Part shown: positions 39,496-49,215 of the stretch, in pieces | How positions within the stretch are numbered: the first letter of the stretch is position 1 | Layout of the letters: each line of letters opens with the position of its first letter | Notes under the pieces: model-generated | Databases searched by the model: none | Seen by the model: the letters and a program-made list of their open reading frames with translations, nothing else | What the model was told of the DNA's origin: nothing | Made by a program: the position numbers and the translations under genes | Source of the DNA: Marinobacter segnicrescens | GTDB lineage: Bacteria > Pseudomonadota > Gammaproteobacteria > Pseudomonadales > Oleiphilaceae | Reading direction: 5' to 3' | Assembly (NCBI RefSeq): GCF_900111555.1 | Contig: NZ_FOHZ01000007.1 | Location: 62,001-126,000, forward strand | Length of the DNA: 64,000 bases

Positions 39496-41149
39496 TAGCG
39501 GCAGCCTGCGGCGGGTGGGGGATGGCCGCCAGCAGGGTTCGGGTATAGTCAGTCGCGGGGGCAGCCAGCAGCTGGCGAGCATTACCTTCTTCAACGATGG
39601 CGCCGTTCTGCATCACCATGATCCGGTCGCACAGTAGCCGCACCACATTGAGGTCGTGGGAGATAAACAGGTAGCTCATACCCAACCGGTGCTTCAGGTC
39701 TTCCAGCAGGTTGAGGACAATGGCCTGCACGGATACGTCGAGAGCGGCAGTAGGTTCATCGAGGATCAATAATCTGGGATCCAGGGCAATGGCCCGGGCG
39801 ATCCCCACCCTGGCTTTCTGACCACCGGACAGCTGGTGGGGAAAACGGTCAAGCAGGTTAACCGGTAAACCCACCAGGGCCGCCAGTTCGAGGATGCGCG
39901 CCTCCCGCTGCTGCCGATTCATATGGCTTGCCAATCGTTGCAGGGGGTCCCCGATGGACTGGGCCGCACTCCAGCGGGGGTTAAGGCTGTCAGTGGGGTC
40001 CTGAAACACCATCTGCAGCTTGCCGCGCAGGGGGTGGGCGGCGAACTTCGCCGCCGGAATCGCGGCAATGTCTTCTCCCAGAAACTCAATGGCTCCCCCG
40101 GTCGTATCCAGCAGGCGCATGACCATGGCGGAGGTGGTCGACTTGCCACAGCCGCTCTCACCCACCAACCCGAGACTTTCCCCTTCGCGAATGGTAAAGG
40201 ACAGGTCCTGAACCGCCAGGTGGCCGTTATCCGCACCGGGCTTTCCGAACTGTTTTTTCAGACCTTTGACGGTCAGTAGCGGCTCACCGACGTCGTGGGT
40301 TTCCGGAAGGGGCATCGCCGTCGCCCGCAAAGCGGCGGGCAACAGGTCCCTTACCTCAGAGTCGATTCGGGGGGTCGCCTGCAAAAGTTGACGGGTATAG
40401 GCCTCCCGGGCGCCATGGAACAGTTCGGCAGAACCATTGGCTTCTACAATCCTGCCCTTTTCCATCACCACCAGCCGATCACAGTAGGCAGCAGCCAGTC
40501 CCAGGTCATGGGTGATGAGAATGGTGGACATGTCGTATTCCCGGGTAAGGTCAACGATCAGGTCCATCACCGCCTTCTGTGTCGTCACGTCCAGCCCGGT
40601 GGTGGGTTCATCAGCGATCAGTAGCCGGGGCCGACAGGCCAGCGCGATCGCGATGACCACGCGCTGACACATGCCGCCTGAGAGTTCAAAGGGATAGGCA
40701 TCGTAGCGCTGTTCCGGGTCGCGGATCTTCACGGCTCTGAGCATCTCGACGGCCTTTTCCCGTGCATTACCACGGGTTGCCTGACTGTGCTGAACAAGCA
40801 CATCCGCCACCTGCTGGCCAATTCGGCGGATCGGGTTCAGGGCAGCGCGGGGGTTCTGGAAAACCATCGAGATCTCTCGCCCGCGAATGTCCCTCATGTC
40901 CCTTTCCCGTGCCTTGTGCAGGGCCATGCCGCCATAGGTGATGCGTCCACCGGCAATACGGCCGGCCCGGTCGAGGATACGCATGACGGCATAGGAGGTT
41001 ACCGACTTGCCGGAACCGGATTCACCGACAATGCCGAGGGTTTCACCCTTGCCCACGACCAGGGAAATATCATCGATAGCCCGGACTGTGCCGTTACGGG
41101 TAGCGAAATCAACACTCAGGTGCTGAACATCCAGCAATGGAATGGTCAT
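39488..41149 (-). CDS. Peptide ABC importer, fused double ATPase (DppD-DppF/GsiA type)
   Basis: A 553-residue protein with two complete ATPase domains, as in GsiA/YejF. The first has Walker A GESGSGKSV, signature LSGGMCQ and Walker B LLIADEPTTGLD; the second has GESGCGKST, LSGGQKARV and LLILDEPTAALD. It would drive uptake through the two permeases encoded upstream. The start at 41149 follows AGGAA by 6 bases; the longer reading to 41206 runs into the permease gene. It lies 10 bases past that permease stop. Confidence 0.9.
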   Translation of the reverse strand: MTIPLLDVQHLSVDFATRNGTVRAIDDISLVVGKGETLGIVGESGSGKSVTSYAVMRILDRAGRIAGGRITYGGMALHKARERDMRDIRGREISMVFQNPRAALNPIRRIGQQVADVLVQHSQATRGNAREKAVEMLRAVKIRDPEQRYDAYPFELSGGMCQRVVIAIALACRPRLLIADEPTTGLDVTTQKAVMDLIVDLTREYDMSTILITHDLGLAAAYCDRLVVMEKGRIVEANGSAELFHGAREAYTRQLLQATPRIDSEVRDLLPAALRATAMPLPETHDVGEPLLTVKGLKKQFGKPGADNGHLAVQDLSFTIREGESLGLVGESGCGKSTTSAMVMRLLDTTGGAIEFLGEDIAAIPAAKFAAHPLRGKLQMVFQDPTDSLNPRWSAAQSIGDPLQRLASHMNRQQREARILELAALVGLPVNLLDRFPHQLSGGQKARVGIARAIALDPRLLILDEPTAALDVSVQAIVLNLLEDLKHRLGMSYLFISHDLNVVRLLCDRIMVMQNGAIVEEGNARQLLAAPATDYTRTLLAAIPHPPQAAAND

Positions 41150-41159
41150 GGTGATTTCC

Positions 41160-42062
41160 TCAGGTGCGACGCTGGGGATCCACCAGATCCCGCAGACCGT
41201 CACCAATCAGGTTGAAGGTGAACACAGCCAGCATCAGGGCCAGGCCGGGGAAGATAACCAGCCACCATTCGCCGGAGATAATGAAGTTGGCGCCTTCGGC
41301 CACCATGATCCCCCACTCCGGAGACGGTGGCTGCACCCCCAGCCCGATAAACGACAGCCCGGCGGCATTGAGGATGGCCCATCCCATATTGAGTGAGATC
41401 TGCACCATCATCGGCGGCATGATGTTGGGGAAAATGTGGCCGAACAGCACCCGCAGCTCCGAGTTTCCGGACAGGCGGGCAGCCTGGACATAACCCACAT
41501 TGCGACGAATGCTGACCTCCGCCCGGGCCATCCGGGCGTAGAAAGGCAGGTTAATGATGGCGGTGGCGTAGACGATGTTTTCCACCGTGTTGCCAGCCGC
41601 GGCAACAATGCCCATGGCCAGCACGAACAGCGGGAAGGCCATGATGGTGTCCACCAGGCGTCCGGTGATGCGGTCGGTCCAGCCTCCGAAGTAGCCGGCG
41701 AGTGACCCGATCACCGATCCCACCACGAAGGAAATGGCCACGGCAGACACAGAAATCAGCAGGTCCAGCCGGGTCGCCACCACCACCCGGGAGAATACAT
41801 CCCGACCTAGGTGATCCGTACCGAACCAGTGCGCCAGGCTGGGAGGCTGAAGCGCAGCGCCCACACCGGTGGCAAGGGGGTCGTGGGGCACCAGGTAAGG
41901 CCCGAACAAGGCCGCCAGGATAATCAGGGCGAACAGGCCGAAAGCCAGGCCGGTGACCGGGTTCTCAGACATCACATACTTCAGGTGGCTCCAGTAACTG
42001 CTGCGGGGCCGGGTGGGAGCAGTGGCAGACGCAACGGTGGATCCGGGGGTCATGCTGGTCAT
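41160..42062 (-). CDS. Peptide ABC importer permease, DppC-like
   Basis: A 300-residue inner-membrane permease with a hydrophilic N-terminus, then six helices and the EAA loop (YVQAARLSGNSELRVLFGHI) that contacts the ATPase. It is the DppC/OppC-type partner. The start at 42062 is preferred because GGAGGAGAG lies just upstream; the open frame goes on to 42092 within the neighbouring permease gene. Confidence 0.9.
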   Translation of the reverse strand: MTSMTPGSTVASATAPTRPRSSYWSHLKYVMSENPVTGLAFGLFALIILAALFGPYLVPHDPLATGVGAALQPPSLAHWFGTDHLGRDVFSRVVVATRLDLLISVSAVAISFVVGSVIGSLAGYFGGWTDRITGRLVDTIMAFPLFVLAMGIVAAAGNTVENIVYATAIINLPFYARMARAEVSIRRNVGYVQAARLSGNSELRVLFGHIFPNIMPPMMVQISLNMGWAILNAAGLSFIGLGVQPPSPEWGIMVAEGANFIISGEWWLVIFPGLALMLAVFTFNLIGDGLRDLVDPQRRT

Positions 42063-42063
42063 G

Positions 42064-43092
42064 TCAGCTCTCCTCCCCCACTCGGGGATCAATCAGGGTG
42101 TAGATCACATCAATCAACAGGTTGAGCAGTACAAACAGCAACGCCATGGAGAGCACAAAACCCTGCACCGCCGCGTAGTCCGATACCACCAGTGCCTCCA
42201 CCGCAAAGGAACCGATGCCCGGCCAGGCAAACACTTTCTCCACCAGTACGTTGGCCCCCAGCAGGAAGGAAAACACCATGCCAAGGGTGGTCACCACCGG
42301 CAGCAGGGCGTTGCGAAAGGCATAGGTGACCAGCACGCGGCGCCCGTTAAGGCCGGCCGCGCGGGCGGTGCGAACAAACTCGCTGCCCAGGGTCTGCAGC
42401 ATCGCAGCACGGGTCATCCGGGCAATGGGAGCCAGGGTGAAGAGGGCCAGGGTGATCAGCGGCAGTGCCATCTGGGCAATCGCGGCACGGAAGGTTTCCC
42501 AATCACCGGCGATCAGTGTATCGATGGTGTAGAAGCCGGTTACCGTCTCTGGCGGCAGGTACATCATATCGATCCGGCCCATGGGCGCAGGTGCCCAGCC
42601 CAGCAGGTAATAGAAGATGTACATCAGGGCCAGGCCGGTAAAGAAGGTGGGCAGGGACACCCCGGCGGTGACCAGGAAGCGACACAGGTGGTCAACCCAG
42701 GTATTGGGCCGGGTAGCTGCCATCACCCCAAGGGGAACGGCGATCAGGAAGGACAGCAGCAGTGCTCCGAGGGTCAGCTCCAGCGACGCAGGGAGCCGGG
42801 TCGCCAGCTCCGCCACCACCGGCTGACCGGTGGAAATCGCCATGCCCAGGTTGCCGGTCAGCAGATCGGTCACATAGTTAACGAACTGCACCGGTAACGG
42901 CTGGTCCAGGCCCAGGTTGCGTCGCACCTGTTCAATGGACTCCGCATCTGCCATGGGTCCGGCAAAATACGCGGCCGGATCACCAGGCAGCGCCCGGGTC
43001 AGCAAAAAGCAAACCACCAGAATACCGATGACCGTTGGAATCGCTTCCAGCAGGCGCAAGCCAACCTTGCGGGCTTTGAGGGCCAGGGACAT
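42064..43092 (-). CDS. Peptide ABC importer permease, DppB-like
   Basis: A 342-residue inner-membrane permease of the DppB/OppB type. A first helix (about 15-35) with VCFLLTRALPGDPA is followed by a periplasmic stretch and five more helices. The EAA loop is FVRTARAAGLNGRRVLVTY. GAGAAAG precedes the ATG. It lies 25 bases after the binding-protein gene and one base before the next permease. Confidence 0.92.
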   Translation of the reverse strand: MSLALKARKVGLRLLEAIPTVIGILVVCFLLTRALPGDPAAYFAGPMADAESIEQVRRNLGLDQPLPVQFVNYVTDLLTGNLGMAISTGQPVVAELATRLPASLELTLGALLLSFLIAVPLGVMAATRPNTWVDHLCRFLVTAGVSLPTFFTGLALMYIFYYLLGWAPAPMGRIDMMYLPPETVTGFYTIDTLIAGDWETFRAAIAQMALPLITLALFTLAPIARMTRAAMLQTLGSEFVRTARAAGLNGRRVLVTYAFRNALLPVVTTLGMVFSFLLGANVLVEKVFAWPGIGSFAVEALVVSDYAAVQGFVLSMALLFVLLNLLIDVIYTLIDPRVGEES

Positions 43093-43117
43093 GGCGCTTT
43101 CTCCTTTTGTGACCAGG

Positions 43118-44731
43118 TCAGGCAGGTTTCAGGGAGCGAATATCCATCTGGCGATGGAACCAGAACTGGTAGCCGTTTGCGCCATTGGTCAGTGCCACGT
43201 TAAGCGTTGGCTGCCATAAGGGGATGCGGGGCACATCCTCCTGGGCCAGCTCGATCATCCGCTTGACGTTGGGTGCGTACTGCGGGTGGTCCATGGCCAT
43301 GTCCAGGGTATCGTCCACCAGCTTCGCCATTTCGGCATTGTTGTAGTTGGATGAGTTAAAAAGGTTGCCCTTGATATAGGCCCAGTAGAAGTAATAGTCC
43401 GGGGTGTTGAGCCAGCCGCCGAAGTTCTCAAGATGCAGGGGAAGACGCTTCTCCACCAGGGCGATGGTTCGCCAGTTGGCACCGGGGATCTTTTCGATGG
43501 TGACCTCTATGCCGATCTGGGCCAGGCTCTGCTGTATCAACAGCGCAGCGGGTTCGGCCCAGTCTGCATGGGAAAGGTTGAACGACAGGGGTACGGTGAA
43601 ACCGTCCTTGTACCCGGTTTCAGCCAGCAAGGCCCTGGCCTTGTCGAGATTGGTGGAGTAGGGCGAGCGACGGGGCCAGGCAATGTCGTCAACGGTTTTC
43701 GATCCGCCCCAGGTGGGGACACCCAGGCCGTAGGCCGCCTGTTCAAAGATCCGCTCATAGGGCACCGCCCAGGCAATGGCCTGGCGCACGCGCTTGTCCT
43801 TGAAGGGCTCGAAATCCAGGTTGGGGCACAGGCAATAAATGCAGTTCTCGATGGGCGAACTGACCACCTGGATGTCCGGACGACTGGCCAGTTCCTTCGC
43901 GTCCTTGTTGGGAATGTTGTGGGCCGCCGTAATACTGCCTCTTTCCAGGAGTGCTCGCCGGGTGGCCTGGGACGGTACCTCCCGCAGGATTACCCGCTGA
44001 TAACCGGGCAGGGCGCCACCTTTCCAGTCCTCATTCCGCTCGTATACCAGTTGTTGGCCGGCATCCCAGCGGGCGACCTTGTACGCCCCCGAGCCGGCCG
44101 GGTTGCGGTGCAGGTACTCCGTGGCCCAGGGGTCTGCCTCGGTGGCATGGGCCCGGGCCACTTCCGAGTTGATCACCACCGGTATCGGCGTGGCCAGGTC
44201 CGGCAGCGCCAGCTTGGACGAGAACGGCAGGGTAATGCGGAAAGTATGTTCATCCACGACCTCGAACTGCTCCGGTGACTCCAGCCGCCCGGCTTTCATC
44301 TGAACGGTAGGAAACCCACCAAGGGACACGGAGCGGTCAAAGGACCATTTCACATCGTGGGCGGTAACCGGCTTGCCATCCCAGAAGGTGGCGCCCTTGC
44401 GCAGGAAGAAGGTCATGACGGTGCCATCCCCGCTGATCTCCCAGGACTCCGCCAGCTCTGGCTGCACGTTGTCGTAGTCGTAGCTCAGGGAGCCATCATC
44501 GAGGGTCTTGGTGCCAAAGGTCACCAGGCGGTCATAACAGTTGATGGCCACCTGGTAGCTGTCCCGGTTGGTACCACTGCGGTGAATATCCAGGCTGTTG
44601 ATGGTGCCGCCAAATACCACTACGGCGGTTTCGCTGGTCGCAGCGCTGGCAGGCAATACCTTGAGGTATGGCAGCAGGCTGGCGCCCAGCCCCAGGCTTG
44701 CGGCTCCCTTCAGAAAGTGACGACGATCCAT
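43118..44731 (-). CDS. Peptide ABC importer substrate-binding protein, family 5, Tat-exported
   Basis: A 537-residue periplasmic binding protein of the DppA/OppA family. The N-terminus RRHFLKGAASLGLGASLLP is a twin-arginine signal (RRxFLK). The mature part contains the typical WEISGDGTVMTFFLRKGATFWDGKPVTAHD segment within residues 90-125 and the C-terminal PRIPLWQP. The start at 44731 follows GAGGAG; an in-frame extension to 44797 is rejected. First gene of the operon running through two permeases, a double ATPase, a GntR-type regulator and a gamma-glutamyltransferase. The ligand is unknown; glutathione-like or gamma-glutamyl peptides are inferred from the operon. Confidence 0.9.
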   Translation of the reverse strand: MDRRHFLKGAASLGLGASLLPYLKVLPASAATSETAVVVFGGTINSLDIHRSGTNRDSYQVAINCYDRLVTFGTKTLDDGSLSYDYDNVQPELAESWEISGDGTVMTFFLRKGATFWDGKPVTAHDVKWSFDRSVSLGGFPTVQMKAGRLESPEQFEVVDEHTFRITLPFSSKLALPDLATPIPVVINSEVARAHATEADPWATEYLHRNPAGSGAYKVARWDAGQQLVYERNEDWKGGALPGYQRVILREVPSQATRRALLERGSITAAHNIPNKDAKELASRPDIQVVSSPIENCIYCLCPNLDFEPFKDKRVRQAIAWAVPYERIFEQAAYGLGVPTWGGSKTVDDIAWPRRSPYSTNLDKARALLAETGYKDGFTVPLSFNLSHADWAEPAALLIQQSLAQIGIEVTIEKIPGANWRTIALVEKRLPLHLENFGGWLNTPDYYFYWAYIKGNLFNSSNYNNAEMAKLVDDTLDMAMDHPQYAPNVKRMIELAQEDVPRIPLWQPTLNVALTNGANGYQFWFHRQMDIRSLKPA

Positions 44732-45087
44732 TTTGCATACTCCTCGGCAGGTTTGTTGCCAAATGTGTATGCAACCGAAAGGCCAATCCCCGGCCAAAGC
44801 GAACAGGAATTTTAATAAATTTTTATTTTACAAGAACTTATATTACGTCTGAAACAACGCCAACGGTGTTCATTAAAGGTAACAATGCAGGCCTGGACCT
44901 GTCTCCGGGTGGTACATGCACTGTTTGAGAGCGCTCTGCCCGATAGTGAAACCCGCTACACATCCACCGGATCGATGCAATGGAAACCAACATGGTATGA
45001 TCCGGTCTGAACCAATGCCTGGCCCTGTCCACAGTCGGGTAAGGCGGACAAGACATCTCATTCCAGAACCAGGCCCGGGCCACCCAT
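44732..45087. other. Divergent promoter region, peptide importer / VC0807-like gene
   Basis: A 356-base divergent gap. An unusually A+T-rich block at about 44812-44855 is the likely promoter of the minus-strand importer operon and could hold the operator of its GntR-type regulator. No gene is seen. Confidence 0.4.
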
Positions 45088-45822
45088 ATGACAACAGCTC
45101 GCAAGGATATCCCCGACCACAAGCCCCGCCCCTGGGTGGACCTGCTGGTCAGTATCATCATTCCCTCGGTCATCCTGATGAAACTGAGTGGTGATGAATA
45201 CCTGGGCAATACCTGGGCGCTGCTGATCGGTCTGGCGTTTCCACTGGGGTGGGGTCTGTTTGAACTTGTCCGGTATCGCAAGAAAAACTTCATTGCGGTG
45301 CTGGGGGTGATCAGCGTGGGGCTGACCGGGGGCATTGGTCTTATGGAGATTGATGCCCAGTGGCTGGCAGTCAAGGAAGCGGCCGTGCCCCTGGTGATCG
45401 GCCTGGCTGTACTGATATCCACCCGCACCAAATACCCGCTGGTGCGCACACTGCTTTACAACCCCAATGTACTCGATGTGGACAAGATCCAGCAGTCCCT
45501 GCAGGAAAGGGGCTGCGAAGCGGAGTTCGAGAACCGGCTGATGAAGGCCAGTTACTTCTTCGCCGGTACCTTCCTGTTCTCCGCAATCATGAATTACATT
45601 CTGGCCCGCTGGATCGTCACCAGCCCCTCTGGTACCCAGGCGTTCAATGAAGAGCTTGGCCGCATGACCCTGGTGAGCTATCCGATGATCGCCATTCCCT
45701 CCATGGTGATGATGATTGCCATCTTCTTCTACCTGTGGCGTACCATTCGCCGGCTCACCGGGCACACCCTGGAAGAGGTCATCTCTCCGGCCGCCAGCGG
45801 GCAGGGCAACAAGGGCAGTTGA
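45088..45822 (+). CDS. VC0807 family membrane protein
   Basis: A 244-residue integral membrane protein with six hydrophobic segments, starting with DLLVSIIIPSVILMKL and including LVRTLLYNPNVLDVDKIQ in a central loop. This matches the uncharacterised VC0807 family. The ribosome-binding site is weak. It is divergent from the peptide importer operon and upstream of, but 303 bases from, the acyl-CoA ligase operon. The function is unknown; a small-molecule carrier is possible from topology alone. Confidence 0.75.
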   Translation: MTTARKDIPDHKPRPWVDLLVSIIIPSVILMKLSGDEYLGNTWALLIGLAFPLGWGLFELVRYRKKNFIAVLGVISVGLTGGIGLMEIDAQWLAVKEAAVPLVIGLAVLISTRTKYPLVRTLLYNPNVLDVDKIQQSLQERGCEAEFENRLMKASYFFAGTFLFSAIMNYILARWIVTSPSGTQAFNEELGRMTLVSYPMIAIPSMVMMIAIFFYLWRTIRRLTGHTLEEVISPAASGQGNKGS

Positions 45823-46125
45823 GCTGCCCTCACTCGGGTGTGCCGCCATCTGGTAGTGAGACCCACCCATTTATACGAAAGTATGATTGTTAGCACTTAC
45901 TATCGCTGAAAATCCGGTATAGCCTCGATTCCTGAAAAGCACTACCTCTGACAACCTCCCCCGATAGAAAAAATCAATCAGGTTTCTCATTGCGTATTTC
46001 GAACGCTCGCTCTAATTTCAGGGGGATGAAAGAACAAAAATTAAGCAATGAGTATCGCCGCTGGAAAAGAAACATCCGCTAAGAGGTATGTAGCGTAACA
46101 GTACAGACATAAAACGGTTGGACCC
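45823..46125. other. Upstream region of the acyl-CoA ligase/LIV operon
   Basis: A 303-base gap, A+T-richer than its surroundings from about 45870. ATAC-GAAA-GTAT (45873-45884) is a short inverted repeat that could be part of an operator, for example for the TetR protein at the end of the operon. No gene is seen. Confidence 0.35.
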
Positions 46126-47739
46126 ATGAACAAATACAATGAACTGGGCAAAACCGTGGCCAACTACGCCACCCTGAGTCCGGTGAGTTTTCTCAGGCGT
46201 TCGGCCACTGTCTATCCCCACAAGACTGCGGTCATCGACGATGACATGACCCTCAGCTACCAGCAACTGCTGGAGCGGAGCACCCGCCTGGCCAGCGCCC
46301 TGGCGGACGCCGGAATCGGCCACGACGATACCGTAGCGATGCTCTGCCCGAACAGCCACGAGATGCTGGAAGCCCACTACGGCGTACCCATGGCAGGGGC
46401 CGTACTCAATACCCTCAACATTCGGCTTGATGCCGCCACCCTGGGTTTTATCCTCAACCACGGCGAAGCCCGGGTGCTGATGTACGACACCGAGTTTGAA
46501 CCGGTGGTACGGGAGACCCTGGCCTCTGTGGATCACCCGCCATTACTGATCGCCATTGAACGGGACGCCGGCCCTACCGACGGCCTTGCCGGCCAGGACT
46601 ATGAAGCCCTGCTCGTCTCTGGCAACCCCGATGCCGCCTGGTCCGGCCCCCGTGATGAGTGGGACGCCATCAGCCTTAACTACACCTCCGGTACCACCGG
46701 TAACCCAAAAGGGGTGGTCTACCACCACCGGGGTGCCTACCTGGCTGCCATGAGCGATGCCATGGCCTTCAACATGAACGACCAGACCGTCTATCTGTGG
46801 ACCCTCCCAATGTTCCACTGCAACGGCTGGGGTTATACCTGGGCCATCACCGCCGTTGGCGGTACCCATGTGTGCCTGCGCAAGGTGGATGCGGACGATA
46901 TCTACCAGCGTATTGAACGCTACGGCGTTACCCATATGTGCGGTGCCCCCATCGTCCTCAACATGGTACTGACGGAACTTGGCCGTCAGGGCAGGCGGCT
47001 GTCATTCCCGGCCCAGTTCGCCCTTGGCGGTGCCGCACCCCCGAGTGCCGTGATCCGCAAGGCAGAGGAAATCGGCTTCGTGATTACCCACCTCTATGGC
47101 CTGACGGAATCCTACGGTCCGGCAAGTCTCTGCGTGCCGCAACCGGAATGGGCAGACCTGCCCCTGGAACAGAAAGCGGTGAAGATGTCCCGTCAGGGTG
47201 TGCAGACACTCTCTGTGGATGAAATCACCGTGCTGGACCGGGACACCGGGGAACCTGTACCCCACGATGGACAAACCCTGGGGGAGATCTGTATCCGGGG
47301 CAATACGGTGATGAAGGGCTACCTGAAGAATCCCGACGCCACCGAAAAGGCATTCAACCGCGGTTGGTTCAATTCCGGCGACCTGGCGGTGGTGCACCCG
47401 GACAACTATATAGAGATCCGGGACCGGGCCAAGGACATCATTATTTCCGGGGGAGAGAACATTTCCAGCCTGGAGGTGGAGGAAGCCCTCTACCTGCACC
47501 CGGACGTGTCGGAAGCAGCGGTGGTGGCCATGGCCGACGAGAAGTGGGGAGAGGTGCCCTGTGCCTTCGTCGCGCCGGTCAACGATGATGGCAGCCTCAC
47601 CGAGGACGCCATCATCGCCCACTGCCGGGAGAAGCTGGCCCGGTTCAAGGTGCCCAAACGGGTAGTCATCGGTGAGCTGCCCAAGACCGCTACCGGCAAG
47701 ATTCGCAAGAACCTGCTGCGGGAGCAGCTGGGAGACTGA
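46126..47739 (+). CDS. AMP-dependent acyl-CoA ligase, AlkK-like
   Basis: A 537-residue adenylate-forming enzyme. The AMP-binding P-loop YTSGTTGNPKG is at 186-196. HLYGLTESYGP and the hinge RDRAKDIIISGGENISS are intact, and the catalytic lysine is in KTATGKIRKNLL near the C-terminus. It would activate a carboxylic acid to its CoA thioester; resemblance is to medium-chain fatty acid CoA ligases (AlkK type). It is followed by a complete LIV-type importer in the same direction, which suggests that it activates what the importer brings in. The exact substrate is unknown. Confidence 0.9.
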   Translation: MNKYNELGKTVANYATLSPVSFLRRSATVYPHKTAVIDDDMTLSYQQLLERSTRLASALADAGIGHDDTVAMLCPNSHEMLEAHYGVPMAGAVLNTLNIRLDAATLGFILNHGEARVLMYDTEFEPVVRETLASVDHPPLLIAIERDAGPTDGLAGQDYEALLVSGNPDAAWSGPRDEWDAISLNYTSGTTGNPKGVVYHHRGAYLAAMSDAMAFNMNDQTVYLWTLPMFHCNGWGYTWAITAVGGTHVCLRKVDADDIYQRIERYGVTHMCGAPIVLNMVLTELGRQGRRLSFPAQFALGGAAPPSAVIRKAEEIGFVITHLYGLTESYGPASLCVPQPEWADLPLEQKAVKMSRQGVQTLSVDEITVLDRDTGEPVPHDGQTLGEICIRGNTVMKGYLKNPDATEKAFNRGWFNSGDLAVVHPDNYIEIRDRAKDIIISGGENISSLEVEEALYLHPDVSEAAVVAMADEKWGEVPCAFVAPVNDDGSLTEDAIIAHCREKLARFKVPKRVVIGELPKTATGKIRKNLLREQLGD

Positions 47740-47907
47740 GGCGGGGCCGTTGCCCCAAATTCATTCACAACTCGAACGACAACTGATTACAGGGAGGTCC
47801 TGGACAACCCGGGAACCTGGGCGACAGACATCGCGCAGACTCCCGGGGAAGGTATCCGGAAAGTCGCTTCCAGTGACAACAAAGACAACAACGAGGAGCA
47901 ATCCCCT

Positions 47908-49137
47908 ATGAAGACGTTCAATCCGAAAAATCTCATGGTATCCGCCATGACCGCCGCCACCCTCAGCCTTGGGGCAGGGGGCGTTATGGCTGACGATCAT
48001 CCCATCCACTTCGGTGGTATCTACATCCTCTCCGGCAGCGCGGCCACCTATGGTGAGTTTGCGCAGGAGGGCATCAACCTCGCCATCGACGAAATTAACC
48101 AGAGCGGTGGCATCCTCGGAAGGCAAGTCGAAGTCACCTTCGAAGACAGTCAGGGCAAGGCGGCTACGGCTATCCAGGCTGCCCGCAAACTCGCCTACCA
48201 GGACAATGTCGATGCATTGCTGGGCCTGGACAGCTCCGGTGTCGCCCAGGGCATGGTGCCAACGGTGCCAGAGTTGCAGAAACCATTCATTATCACCCAC
48301 GCCGCAACACCCGATGTCACCGGCAACCTCTGCAACGAGTTTACCTACCGTATCAGCGTCAACGTACCGCAAAACCAGAAGGCCGCGGCCCGCATTGCCG
48401 CAAAGACCGATGCCAAACGGTGGACCACCATTGGCCCGGATTACGCCTTTGGTCACCAGACCTGGGAATACTTCGGCAACTACCTGAAAGAGCTGAAGCC
48501 GGATGTCGAGCTGATGGAACAGACCGCCTTCCCGCGGTTCGGTGCCGAAGACTTTACTCCGTTCATCAATGGCATTATGGATGCGGATCCCGACGGGGTC
48601 ATTATCTCGGTCTGGGGCGGCGACCTGGTTAACTTTGTGCGCCAGGCTACCAACCTGGGGTTCTTCGATCAGGGCTATGAGCTGATGTTCACGGTAGGCG
48701 CCGCCACCGAGGTGCTGGACGCCCTGGGCGACCGCATGCCGGAAGGCGTCTGGCTTTCTACCCGCTACTGGTATGACGCCTACGATAATGAGCTCAACCA
48801 GAAGTTCGTCAAGGCCTACATGGATCGCTACGACCATGCCCCTAGCTATAACGCACAGGGTGCCTACTCGGCCATCTACGCCTACAAGCAGGCGATGGAA
48901 GCCGCCGGAACCACCGACGGCCCGGCGGTTGCCAAGGCGCTGTCCGGCATGACCATGGAGGCAACGAATGGCACGGTGACCTTCCGCAAGGCCGACAACC
49001 AGGCCATGGTTTCTCCCACCTGGGGTAAAACCGGTCCGATGCATCCGGAACACGGTATCCGGACCCTGACCGATATCCAGGTCTTTGACGGCGAGGACAT
49101 CTCAAGGGCACCTGAGGAGACCGGCTGCTCCCTGTAA
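47908..49137 (+). CDS. LIV-type ABC importer substrate-binding protein
   Basis: A 409-residue periplasmic binding protein of the branched-chain amino acid (LivK-like) family. The signal peptide ends near VMA (about residue 28). The mature start IHFGGIYILSGSAATYGEFA and the GILGRQVEVTFEDSQGK segment are typical of the receptor family. GAGGAG lies 9 bases upstream of the ATG. It comes 168 bases after the acyl-CoA ligase gene. Members bind amino acids, amides, urea or aromatic and aliphatic acids; the neighbouring ligase favours an organic acid. Confidence 0.9.
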   Translation: MKTFNPKNLMVSAMTAATLSLGAGGVMADDHPIHFGGIYILSGSAATYGEFAQEGINLAIDEINQSGGILGRQVEVTFEDSQGKAATAIQAARKLAYQDNVDALLGLDSSGVAQGMVPTVPELQKPFIITHAATPDVTGNLCNEFTYRISVNVPQNQKAAARIAAKTDAKRWTTIGPDYAFGHQTWEYFGNYLKELKPDVELMEQTAFPRFGAEDFTPFINGIMDADPDGVIISVWGGDLVNFVRQATNLGFFDQGYELMFTVGAATEVLDALGDRMPEGVWLSTRYWYDAYDNELNQKFVKAYMDRYDHAPSYNAQGAYSAIYAYKQAMEAAGTTDGPAVAKALSGMTMEATNGTVTFRKADNQAMVSPTWGKTGPMHPEHGIRTLTDIQVFDGEDISRAPEETGCSL

Positions 49138-49158
49138 TGACAGCGACGCGCAACCGGT

Positions 49159-49185
49159 GGAGGGCCGGCTAGTTGCCGGCCCTCC
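49159..49185 (+). terminator. GC-rich stem between binding protein and permease genes
   Basis: A perfect 11-bp stem (GGAGGGCCGGC with its complement) and a 5-base loop lie 21 bases past the binding-protein stop. Only a weak T-rich stretch follows. Such stems after binding-protein genes commonly protect or partly terminate the message, so that more binding protein is made than permease. Confidence 0.5.
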
Positions 49186-49215
49186 AGTCTTCCATTTCTC
49201 CTTATAGAGGTGCCT

